DNA of 64,000 nucleotides from Eubacterium sp. 1001713B170207_170306_E7. GTDB lineage: Bacteria > Bacillota > Clostridia > Eubacteriales > Eubacteriaceae. Both the position numbers and the translations under genes were made by a program. Below, piece by piece: positions 25,106 to 33,020 of the stretch (positions within the stretch are counted from its first letter, which is position 1; each line of letters begins with the position of its first letter). Location: the NCBI RefSeq assembly GCF_015547515.1, contig NZ_JADMVE010000001.1, positions 992,406 to 1,056,405 on the forward strand, written 5' to 3'. Below the pieces are notes generated by a model. It was not told where the DNA came from. It saw only the letters and a list, made by a program, of their open reading frames with translations, and ran no database searches.

Positions 25106-25801
25106 CTATTTATTCACTAGCAGCTTATAGCCCAGCCCCTTGACCGTCACAAGGGATTTGGGATGGCTGGGGTCTGTCTCTATTTTTTCCCGGATACGCC
25201 CGATATGCGCCATGAGCGGCTTTTCATAGCCATAACTGTCACCCTCCCACACGTAATCGCAGAGGGCGCCGATGGTCACGATTTTCCCTGCATTTTCATA
25301 AAGCTTTTGAAGGATAGCATGCTCCTTGGCAGTAAGGGGCAATTTCTCCCCTCCCCTGATAATTTCAGCGCGGTCCAGATCGACTGTGGCGTCAGCCAGC
25401 GTAAAGGTTGGCGCTTCATTTTTATAAACGCGTTTTAGAATAGCCGTGATCCTGAATACAAGCTCCTGGGGTAAAAAGGGCTTGATGATATAATCATCTG
25501 CTCCCAGGCCAAAGCCCGTGAACCGGTCCTCGGCATTACCTCTGGCCGATAAAAAGAGCACAGGGATATCGGAGGATGCCCGGATAAATTTGAGTAGCTC
25601 AAAGCCTTCTCCATCTGGCAGCATCACATCAAGAACGGCCATATCCGGGGCTTCTTCCAGAAAAACCGTCATTCCCTCGGCCACGCTCGACGCTGTATAG
25701 ACCTTTACAAAGCCTTCATTGTTCAGTATCTTAAGCACCAGCTTTAAAAACTCTGGTTCATCATCGACCAGAAGAATGCCTTTATCCTTAATGTAATCCA
25801 T
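25106..25801 (-). CDS. OmpR-family response regulator
   Basis: The 231-residue protein has a receiver (LLVDDEPEFL, DMAVLDVMLPDG, FLSARG, IIKPF) and a winged-helix DNA-binding domain (LTAKEHAILQKLYENAGKIV ... VTVKGLGYKL). The start at 25801 follows GGGAGGTAAAAC; the longer frame from 25837 begins inside the divergent promoter region and is rejected. It is co-transcribed with the kinase downstream. It probably activates the divergent ABC operon through the phased repeats at 25870-25909, since OmpR-type proteins bind tandem repeats one helical turn apart. Confidence 0.95.
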   Translation of the reverse strand: MDYIKDKGILLVDDEPEFLKLVLKILNNEGFVKVYTASSVAEGMTVFLEEAPDMAVLDVMLPDGEGFELLKFIRASSDIPVLFLSARGNAEDRFTGFGLGADDYIIKPFLPQELVFRITAILKRVYKNEAPTFTLADATVDLDRAEIIRGGEKLPLTAKEHAILQKLYENAGKIVTIGALCDYVWEGDSYGYEKPLMAHIGRIREKIETDPSHPKSLVTVKGLGYKLLVNK

Positions 25802-25869
25802 CGTTTTACCTCCCGTTCTAAAGGGATTATACCACATTTTCAGTGACTGCTGGCATCACAGACAAAAAA

Positions 25870-25909
25870 GTAGACTAAAAGTAGACCAGACGTAAAGCAG
25901 GTGTAAAGC
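25870..25909 (+). promoter_or_regulatory. Four phased heptamer repeats upstream of the ABC operon (regulator binding array)
   Basis: GTAGACT (25870-25876), GTAGACC (25881-25887), GTAAAGC (25892-25898) and GTAAAGC (25903-25909) begin exactly 11 bp apart, each separated by 4 bp. A TATAAA element (25923-25928) lies 13 bp downstream and no good -35 box exists, as at activator-dependent promoters. The likely binder is the response regulator encoded divergently. Confidence 0.75.
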
Positions 25910-25954
25910 GAAGGTGGTAAAGTATAAACAGCTTAGAAAAAGGAGTACAGAAAA

Positions 25955-26863
25955 ATGAAAAACATTGTTGAAACAAAACAGCTTTGCAAGGAATATGATT
26001 CGGTCTATCGTGTTAATCATTTAAGCCTTGAAGTGCACGAGGGAGAGGTTTATGGCTTTCTGGGGCCAAACGGCGCCGGAAAATCCACCACCATGAAGAT
26101 GCTTCTGGGCCTTGTGCGCCCCACCTCTGGCGATATCACTGTTTTCGGCAAGCCCTTTACAGCCCAGAATCGACTGGATATTTTAAATCACACCGGCTCT
26201 CTCATCGAGTCCCCATCCTACTATGGGCATCTGACTGCCCGCGAAAACATGCACATTTTACAAAAGCTTTCAAATGTTTCTGATAAGGACACCCTCGAGG
26301 CTCTGCGCATCGTGCGGCTTGACAACCAGCTGGATAAAAAAGTCAGCCAGTTTTCCTTTGGTATGAAACAACGCCTTGGCATTGCCATGGCCATCGCGGG
26401 GTTCCCCAAGCTTTTGATTCTCGACGAGCCCACTAACGGCCTTGACCCAGCCGGAACCCAGGAAATCCGTGAATTGATCAAATCCCTTCCTGCAAAATAC
26501 GGCATCACCGTGATGATTTCAAGCCATCTTCTCAGCGAAATCGACCAGATGGCCACCACCTGCGGTATCATCAACCATGGAGAGCTTATCTTTCAGGGCA
26601 GCTTAAAGTCGCTGCACGCCTACAGCAGCGCCAGTGTATCCTTTAAAACAAGCAATCCAGCCGGGACAGAGGCACTGCTGCACCGTATGAAGCCAAAGAT
26701 AGAGCACGATGCTGTTCTCATCCGGGGCATTGACGATAACATGACTGCCCGGATCAACCGATTGCTCTTGGAAAAGGGGATTGACGTCTACCGCATTGAG
26801 GAACACGCACTGAGCCTCGAGGATATTTTCCTGAAGCTTACCGGCAAAGGGGGCGCGTTATGA
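25955..26863 (+). CDS. Lantibiotic/bacitracin-type ABC exporter ATPase
   Basis: The 302-residue ATPase has Walker A GPNGAGKST (residues 38-46), the family-specific GSLIESPSYYGHLT region after the Q-loop, signature FSFGMKQRLGIAMA (FSFG rather than LSGG, as in BcrA/LanF proteins), Walker B LLILDEPTNGLD and H-loop SSHLLSEIDQM. With two permeases downstream it forms a LanFEG/CprABC-type peptide exporter. It overlaps the next gene by 4 bp. AAAAAGGAGTACAG precedes the start. Confidence 0.95.
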   Translation: MKNIVETKQLCKEYDSVYRVNHLSLEVHEGEVYGFLGPNGAGKSTTMKMLLGLVRPTSGDITVFGKPFTAQNRLDILNHTGSLIESPSYYGHLTARENMHILQKLSNVSDKDTLEALRIVRLDNQLDKKVSQFSFGMKQRLGIAMAIAGFPKLLILDEPTNGLDPAGTQEIRELIKSLPAKYGITVMISSHLLSEIDQMATTCGIINHGELIFQGSLKSLHAYSSASVSFKTSNPAGTEALLHRMKPKIEHDAVLIRGIDDNMTARINRLLLEKGIDVYRIEEHALSLEDIFLKLTGKGGAL

Positions 26864-27612
26864 TGACCTATCTTAAACTGGAGTTCTACAAGCTGAAACG
26901 CCGCAGGGTCTTTCTTTCCACTACGGCCATTCTGCTAATCCAGGCTGTCTGGGTCATTGCCGCCACAGACCAGTATCTGGCAAAGGGGCGAATGCTTGAT
27001 TATCCTTGGGAATCCCTGCTCATGACCTTTGCCTCCATGCAGGTGATTTTCTTTCCTATTGCCGCTGCTGTGCTCAGCAGTCGGATATGCGATATTGAAC
27101 ATATGGGCAATACGCTGAAATGGCTGGAAACCACCTCTGAAACCAGGAGCCGACTTTACCTCGCGAAATTTGCGGTCAGCAACCTGCTGCTGCTTTTGTC
27201 CTCACTCGTCACCTTTGTCAGCCTGGGTATTTATGGCTTTTTCATTAGAAGCTTTGCGGAACCGTTCCCCGCCGCGGCCTTCTTTACTGCCCTTATCGGG
27301 ACAGCCATCATTAACGCGGCCTTGATTACGCTTTTTCAGGGGATTTCGTTGTATTTTAAAAACCAGCTGATTGTGATGGTGGCTGGTATTATCTTTGGCT
27401 TTCTGGGCATTATGGGCAGTCTTCTGCCCGATGCTCTGAGACATCTGATTCTTTCCTGCTACTATCTGGATTTGTCTCCTGCCGCCATGGCCTATCCATC
27501 AGGGGAAATCCTGCTGACAGCAGTGCCAGTCTGGCCCTTTGCCCTTGCACTCTTTCTGGGGCTTATCATTTATTTTACCGGGCGTTACTATATCTGTAAA
27601 AAAGAGTTTTGA
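26860..27612 (+). CDS. Lantibiotic-immunity-type ABC permease (first)
   Basis: The 250-residue membrane protein has six helices and the ABC-2 family pattern of LanE/G proteins: an N-terminal LKLEFYKLKRRRVFL (lysine/arginine-rich lead into the first helix), CDIEHMGNTLKWLETTSETRSRLYLAKFA as a cytoplasmic loop, and further helices. It overlaps the ATPase gene by 4 bp (ATGA) and is 12 bp from the second permease, so the three act together. Its role, inferred from family, is expulsion of antimicrobial peptides from the membrane. Confidence 0.92.
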   Translation: MMTYLKLEFYKLKRRRVFLSTTAILLIQAVWVIAATDQYLAKGRMLDYPWESLLMTFASMQVIFFPIAAAVLSSRICDIEHMGNTLKWLETTSETRSRLYLAKFAVSNLLLLLSSLVTFVSLGIYGFFIRSFAEPFPAAAFFTALIGTAIINAALITLFQGISLYFKNQLIVMVAGIIFGFLGIMGSLLPDALRHLILSCYYLDLSPAAMAYPSGEILLTAVPVWPFALALFLGLIIYFTGRYYICKKEF

Positions 27613-27624
27613 AAGGAGTCTGTC

Positions 27625-28359
27625 ATGTTAAAAAATGCTGTTTTAGCTGAAGGCCTGAAGCTTAAGGGTTCAAAAGTCGCCTTGCCAGTAATCCTTTTGC
27701 CGCTGATCAGTGTTCTGCTTGGCAGCGGGAACTACGCTGTCAATCCTCACGAGCTTACCAATGGGTGGTACAGTCTCTGGACACAGGTCGCGCTGTTCTA
27801 TGGCTATTTCTTTTATCCCATCATTATTTCCATCTGTTGTGCGTACACCATGCGGCTTGAAAAGAACAATCATAATTGGAACGCGGTCATGACCTATCCA
27901 GTCTGCCCAGGAACGGTTATTTTGTCAAAGCTTATTATCATTGGTGTCATCAGCCTGATTGTCCAGGCTTTTCTGATCATACTCTATCTGACAGCCGGAC
28001 TGCTGCTCGGTGTAAAAGGCAGCTTTCCACCAGATATTTTAAATTTCTGCCTCTGTGGCTTTACGGCCTCCCTCGCAGTGGCGAGTGTACAGCTTTACTT
28101 ATCCATGGTCATTAAAAGCTTTGCCCTGCCCATCGGCATCTGTCTGGGTACCTGTGTGCTGGGTCTGGGGCTTTGCGTCACTGGCCTGTGGATGCTTTAT
28201 CCCACTTCCCTGCTGGTCAAAAGCTTTGGCGCTCTAAACCAGACAGCACTCAGCCTCTTTGAGCTCACTTTGTTCTTTATCCTCTGCGATGTGTATATTT
28301 TTATTTTCACAAGGCTGGCAATCCGCCGCCTGACAAAGCGGGATATTGTCACAGCATAG
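27625..28359 (+). CDS. Lantibiotic-immunity-type ABC permease (second)
   Basis: The 244-residue, six-helix protein is similar in plan to the preceding permease: AEGLKLKGSKVALPVILLP at the start, MRLEKNNHNWNAVMTYPV as the first cytoplasmic loop. GAAAGGAGTCTGTC precedes the ATG. It closes the operon, which a strong bidirectional terminator ends. Two different permeases with one ATPase is the LanFEG/CprABC arrangement. Confidence 0.92.
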   Translation: MLKNAVLAEGLKLKGSKVALPVILLPLISVLLGSGNYAVNPHELTNGWYSLWTQVALFYGYFFYPIIISICCAYTMRLEKNNHNWNAVMTYPVCPGTVILSKLIIIGVISLIVQAFLIILYLTAGLLLGVKGSFPPDILNFCLCGFTASLAVASVQLYLSMVIKSFALPIGICLGTCVLGLGLCVTGLWMLYPTSLLVKSFGALNQTALSLFELTLFFILCDVYIFIFTRLAIRRLTKRDIVTA

Positions 28360-28405
28360 ACAGCTACGTCGAAACGATGCAGCTCGTCCTGAACATAACA
28401 ATTTA

Positions 28406-28446
28406 AAAAAGGTTCCTGCCGGCGATTAACCGGAAGGAACCTTTTT
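28406..28446. terminator. Bidirectional terminator
   Basis: Long stem AAAAAGGTTCC/GGAACCTTTTT extended by CCGG/CCGG, loop CGATTAA, between the convergent ABC and glycerol operons. Confidence 0.88.
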
Positions 28447-28473
28447 ATATAAAATACTAACAGGGGTTAAGTG

Positions 28474-29958
28474 TTAGTGTCTAATCCAGTTCAGCGAACG
28501 TTTTACAGCTTCTTTCCACTCCATACTGCGGGTATCGCGAAGCACGGGATCAATTCTAGGCTCAAAAACCTGGTCTGTGTTCAGTACATTTTTGACATCC
28601 TCCAGACCGATCATGTTCACGTACAGTGCTGCCATCAGCGCTGCTCCAAGGCTGGTGGCCTCCAGGGTATCCGGGCGCGAAACTCTGGCGTCACAGTAGT
28701 CTGCCAGCATCTGAACCAGCAGATTGTTTTCAGAAGCGCCGCCGTCGATTTTGATTTCCTCAATTTTAACGCTGCATTCCCGCTCCACCACATCTAAAAT
28801 ATCCTTGATGCCAAAAGCAATACACTCAAGGGTCGCGCGGGCGATATGGGCTTCTGTGGTTCCGCGGGTAATGCCGATGAGCATACCGCGGGCAAAAGGA
28901 TCGTTATGCGGTGTGGTCAGCCCCACCAAGGCCGGTACAAAGTAAACGCCGTTGGTATCTGGAACTGAAGCCGCCAGCGCCTCAATATCTGATGATTTGC
29001 GAATGATTTTCAGGCCGTCGCGCAGCCACTGGACTGCTGATCCGGTAACAGACACAAAACCTTCAACCGCATAGGTGATGGTATCGCCAATCTTCCAGGC
29101 GATCAGGTTGTCCACTCCGCCTGAGGCAATGTTAAAGTCTGAGCCAATGTTGATATCCATGAAGCTGCCAGTGCCATTGGTACACTTCATAGTCCCGGGC
29201 TCAAGACAGCCTTGGGCAAACAGCGCGGACTGCTGATCCGCGATCGCGCCGGTGATTGGAATCGGACTGCCAAAAAGCTCGGTGGTTCCATAATCGGAGG
29301 ATTCTGACTGAATAACTGGAAAAAGATCCATCGGAACACCAACATAATCCAGAAATGCTTTGTGCCATTCCCCGGTCCGCAGATCAATACAACCGCTGCT
29401 GGAAGCGTTAGAGCAGGCGACCGCATGGGTTTTCCCGCCAGTCAGCTTCCAGATCATCCATGTATCCATGGTGCCGTACAGGGCCTCGCCCTTTTTGATT
29501 TTTTCATTAATCTCCGGCACATTGTCCATATACCATTTGATGATCAGGGCGTTATTATGCGGTGCAATGACTTTGCCCGTCTCATTCAAAATTTTATCCG
29601 CCCATTCGGTCTGCTTAATGGCATCCACGGCCTGCCCGGTCCGGCTGTCCTGCCATACAATGGCATTGTACAGCGGTTCGCCGGTGTTTTTATCCCAGAT
29701 AACGCAGGTATTCCGCTGGTTGGTAATACCCATACAGGCAATATCTTCACTGCTGAGACCTGCCATCTCGATGGCTTCGCGGCAGACACCCACGCTCTTG
29801 GCGTAAATTTCCATGGCGTCATGCTCGACCATATTTTCCTGCGGCGTGTACTGCGTAAATTCCTGGTAGGCCTGCGCGGCAATATTGAAATCTGAATCAA
29901 AAATCAAAGCCCGGGTGCCGGTGGTGCCTTCATCAATTACTAATACATATTTCCCCAT
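28474..29958 (-). CDS. glpK: Glycerol kinase
   Basis: The 494-residue FGGY kinase has the GlpK hallmarks: VLVIDEGTTGTRALIFD at the N-terminus, GITNQRNTCVIWDKNTGEP, NAIVWQDSRT, GTGSFMDINIG, and the C-terminal KIDGGASENNLLVQMLADY. It phosphorylates glycerol to sn-glycerol 3-phosphate. ATG 29958 with GAGGAGAGATAAA is preferred over ATG 29973. It is the last gene of the operon from 34769; gaps of 28 to 42 bp link the members. No glycerol facilitator (GlpF) is in the window. Confidence 0.97.
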   Translation of the reverse strand: MGKYVLVIDEGTTGTRALIFDSDFNIAAQAYQEFTQYTPQENMVEHDAMEIYAKSVGVCREAIEMAGLSSEDIACMGITNQRNTCVIWDKNTGEPLYNAIVWQDSRTGQAVDAIKQTEWADKILNETGKVIAPHNNALIIKWYMDNVPEINEKIKKGEALYGTMDTWMIWKLTGGKTHAVACSNASSSGCIDLRTGEWHKAFLDYVGVPMDLFPVIQSESSDYGTTELFGSPIPITGAIADQQSALFAQGCLEPGTMKCTNGTGSFMDINIGSDFNIASGGVDNLIAWKIGDTITYAVEGFVSVTGSAVQWLRDGLKIIRKSSDIEALAASVPDTNGVYFVPALVGLTTPHNDPFARGMLIGITRGTTEAHIARATLECIAFGIKDILDVVERECSVKIEEIKIDGGASENNLLVQMLADYCDARVSRPDTLEATSLGAALMAALYVNMIGLEDVKNVLNTDQVFEPRIDPVLRDTRSMEWKEAVKRSLNWIRH

Positions 29959-29999
29959 TTTATCTCTCCTCATATAAATATTTAATTTTACCCCTAAAA

Positions 30000-31427
30000 T
30001 TATCTTTCGACTAACAAAACGCCCTTATTCATAATGTGGTTTGGATCAAGCGCATCCTTGAGGCGATACATCAACTCGTAGGATGAGCCGTGCTCCTGCG
30101 GCATCCATTTTGTCCGGTATTTTCCGGAACCGTGATGATGTGCAATGCTCCCGCCTCGCTTCAGTGTTTCTTCCATAATAATGCTGACCAAGTCCATATA
30201 ATCTTTCTGTACGGCATCGACCCCCTTGTCCGCTAAGAAATTAAACCGGCAATAAATATTTGTCCCTGTCAGGTAGCTGTGCGAGGAATGTGCACCTACA
30301 AAAGAAATATTGCTGATTTCATTCTGAATTCTCTCGATCATTGCTTCATAGATTTCCCCGATTTCAGTCCAGTTAGCGGCTATTTCAGTCGTATCTGAAA
30401 CCAGTCCCTTATTGTAGTTGATGGGCTTGTCAATGTTCGGGCAGGAATCGTTTCGTGTTTCCAGCCAGACCTCTACCGGCTTAGTACCGAGGTCTAAGAG
30501 CTCGTACTCTCCTGCCAGCTTTTCAATGGCTTCACCTGTAACCCTTGCGATTTCCGCCGGTCCCTCCGCGATAAAAAGAAGCATGGCATAACCCTCTGGC
30601 GCGGGCGCCCCCATACGTTCTGCTACCTCATATTTGTCATGAAGGCGCACCACTGCCGGCTTGTAGCCTGCAATCATGATTTCCCGGATAAAATCCAGGC
30701 CCCGCTTCATGCCGATAACACCATAAGCGTGCATCCACCTGTTCTCAGGCTTGTAGGGGTACAGCTTTAAGGAAACCTCTGTCACAAAGCCCAGCATCCC
30801 CTCACTACCGATGAACAGGTGCCTGAGATCCGGCCCTGTGGAGCGTCTTGGCACATTTTTTATACGTACAACGGTGCCGTCTGCCAGCACAGCTTCCAGC
30901 CCGACGATCACATCCTCAATACCGCCGTAAAGGGTTGAAAACTGGCCGATGCTTCGGGTTGCCACCAGACCGCCAAGACTGGCAAGGGGCAGTGACTGCG
31001 GATAGTGACCAGTCGTAAAGCCTTTTTTGTTCAGCACCTCTTCAAGGTATTCCAGAGGGGTGCCGCATTTGGCGGTTACAATCCGGTTTTCCTCGTCAAT
31101 TTCAATGATCTCATTCATATCTGAGCCGTCTAAAATCACGCCGCCCTCCACTGGCTCTAAGCCCATGGTAACGCTGGAACCGCCGGTTCTGGGCACCACA
31201 TCGACCTTGTTTGTGTTCAAAAACTTTAATACCTCTGAGACCTGCTGGGTGTCGGCGGGTTTTACAACACAGGCGGCCTTCGGCACCCATATTTTTCCAT
31301 CGGACCGGTGGTAACGGCGAAAACCAATATAATCTCTGGACGCTACCTCAATACTGGCGTCATCTGTGATTACCCGCTCATCGCCAACCACCTTTTTAAG
31401 ACCTAAAATCATCTCTTCCTGTTTCAT
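30000..31427 (-). CDS. FAD-linked oxidase, alkylglycerone-phosphate-synthase-like
   Basis: The 475-residue flavoprotein has an FAD_binding_4 domain (PRTGGSSVTMGLEP, FTTGHYPQSLPLASLGGLVATRSIGQFSTLYG) and a C-terminal oxidase domain ending with the alkylglycerone-phosphate-synthase-like motif AHHHGSGKYRTKWM. Relatives include glycolate oxidase GlcD and lactate dehydrogenases, but the HHHG motif is typical of AGPS. In AGPS it swaps an acyl for an alkyl chain on dihydroxyacetone phosphate; many bacterial members simply oxidise hydroxy acids or polyol phosphates. It lies between GlpK and an FGGY kinase, so a glycerol-derived substrate is likely. The exact reaction is not clear. Confidence 0.85.
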   Translation of the reverse strand: MKQEEMILGLKKVVGDERVITDDASIEVASRDYIGFRRYHRSDGKIWVPKAACVVKPADTQQVSEVLKFLNTNKVDVVPRTGGSSVTMGLEPVEGGVILDGSDMNEIIEIDEENRIVTAKCGTPLEYLEEVLNKKGFTTGHYPQSLPLASLGGLVATRSIGQFSTLYGGIEDVIVGLEAVLADGTVVRIKNVPRRSTGPDLRHLFIGSEGMLGFVTEVSLKLYPYKPENRWMHAYGVIGMKRGLDFIREIMIAGYKPAVVRLHDKYEVAERMGAPAPEGYAMLLFIAEGPAEIARVTGEAIEKLAGEYELLDLGTKPVEVWLETRNDSCPNIDKPINYNKGLVSDTTEIAANWTEIGEIYEAMIERIQNEISNISFVGAHSSHSYLTGTNIYCRFNFLADKGVDAVQKDYMDLVSIIMEETLKRGGSIAHHHGSGKYRTKWMPQEHGSSYELMYRLKDALDPNHIMNKGVLLVER

Positions 31428-31466
31428 GCACTTTCTCCAATCTGTTATGTATTTTATTTAAAACGG

Positions 31467-32993
31467 CTAGGCCGTTATTTGAGCGATTTCCTTTAATAAT
31501 TTCTCATTAATGGTGTAGCACTGGCTGAACACTCGGTCCATGAGTCTCTGATACACCATGTGATTCTCTGCAATCGGAGTGTAGGTTTCGGTCTGCTGCC
31601 CCATGGCTGCGACAGCCTGCTGAAAATCCGGAAAGATCCCTGCGCCAACCGCTGCACAGATAGCACAGCCCAAGGAACAGGTTTCGGTTTCGACAGATTT
31701 TTTAACCGGGATATTGAACACATCGGCAATGGTCTGCACAGCTGTGACGCTCTTGCTCCCTCCGCCTCCCACGCGAAGCTCTGTGATGGATTTTCCAATG
31801 ATGCCACACATTTCATCGGTGTTCACCTTAAGCTGCATCACAATGCCTTCGATCAGCGAGCGGAACATGTGCGCCCTTTTATGACGGTGGTCAAAGCCAA
31901 TGAACATGCCCTTGGCGGCAGGTTTGTCCCAGTTGGATTTCCAGTCTGGAATGGTCACCAGCCCCTCGCTGCCAGCTGGAATGCTTTCCGCCTCCTGATC
32001 AAGATAGGCTTCAATAGTCATGCCAAGCTGCTCCGCCCTGGCATCAAGTCCTTCGGCCAGATTGTCTCTGAACCATGACACCAGCCAGAAGCCCTTGGAT
32101 ATGGCCGCCTCAGCGTGCCATGTGCCAGGTACAGACGCCAGATAGGTGCGGTGCTTCAGCCTTTTATAGGCGTCCGGGATGTATTTTTCTCCCACAATGT
32201 CCAGGCCGCTCAAGGTTCCCAGAGTGATGTAGGCCTGCCCGTCGATGATGGAGCCAGAGCCTAAAACCTCACACTGCTTATCGCCCGCACAGGCCACCAC
32301 AGGGCAGCCCTCCGGAAAACCAGTAAGTGCTGCCGCCTCTGCTGTGACATGGCCCATCACATCACCCGGCTCTACAAACCTCGCCAGCTGCCTGCGCTTC
32401 AGCCCCATCTTTTCAAAGACTTCATCGTCCTCATACAGCTCCCAGTGCTCCCTGTCTACAGGCATCCCCAGATTGTTGGCCAGGGTGTCCACATAGTCGC
32501 CAAAAAGCTGGTAGCCCATATAGCCCGGAGCTGTCAGATATTTGTGTATTTTTTCGGCAGTCTCTGGAGAATTCGTTTTCATCCAGTTCATTCTTGAATA
32601 GTTCCTCAGATAGTCACACCAGGGATCTATTTCATCAGTGGACGGTGGTAAATGATCAGCGTTTTCGCGCCACCGCAAATCCATCCAGCTAATGGGCCTG
32701 CAAAGCTGCCGGTTATCCTCGCCGGCAAAAAAAGTGGTCCCCCGCTGTCCGGACAGACCGATTGCAGCGATTTCACGTTTGTCTCCCCTGAACTTCGAAA
32801 ACAGATCGTCGCAGGCATGGCAGAGGCCGTTCCATAAATCTTCATAGTCATGTACCGCATAACCTGCCTTTTCAGCAATCAACGGCGGGTGGACCGCTGT
32901 CCCCATACAAACCTTCTGGCCTCTGGTATCAAAAATGATCACCCTTGTGCTCTGTGTCCCGCTGTCAATACCTACCACATATTTTTTATCCAT
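31467..32993 (-). CDS. FGGY-family carbohydrate kinase (xylulokinase-like)
   Basis: The 508-residue kinase starts VVGIDSGTQSTRVIIFDTRG, has IGLSGQRGTTFFAGEDN, PISWMDLRW and ACAGDKQCEVLGSG, and a C-terminal ELRVGGGGSKSVTAVQTIADVF. This places it in the FGGY family nearer to xylulokinase/ribulokinase than to GlpK. It phosphorylates a pentulose, polyol or related sugar with ATP. It sits between the AGPS-like oxidase and the GlpA-like oxidoreductase, so the operon carries two distinct kinases. This suggests a second substrate besides glycerol, perhaps a tetritol or pentitol (inference). Confidence 0.9.
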   Translation of the reverse strand: MDKKYVVGIDSGTQSTRVIIFDTRGQKVCMGTAVHPPLIAEKAGYAVHDYEDLWNGLCHACDDLFSKFRGDKREIAAIGLSGQRGTTFFAGEDNRQLCRPISWMDLRWRENADHLPPSTDEIDPWCDYLRNYSRMNWMKTNSPETAEKIHKYLTAPGYMGYQLFGDYVDTLANNLGMPVDREHWELYEDDEVFEKMGLKRRQLARFVEPGDVMGHVTAEAAALTGFPEGCPVVACAGDKQCEVLGSGSIIDGQAYITLGTLSGLDIVGEKYIPDAYKRLKHRTYLASVPGTWHAEAAISKGFWLVSWFRDNLAEGLDARAEQLGMTIEAYLDQEAESIPAGSEGLVTIPDWKSNWDKPAAKGMFIGFDHRHKRAHMFRSLIEGIVMQLKVNTDEMCGIIGKSITELRVGGGGSKSVTAVQTIADVFNIPVKKSVETETCSLGCAICAAVGAGIFPDFQQAVAAMGQQTETYTPIAENHMVYQRLMDRVFSQCYTINEKLLKEIAQITA

Positions 32994-33020
32994 TACTCTT
33001 TACCCCTCATGCTTTTGTAT

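Noticed and set aside
31467-32993. Calling the FGGY kinase a second glycerol kinase
   Set aside because: It lacks the GlpK-specific NQR and WDKNTG region and matches xylulokinase-type motifs.
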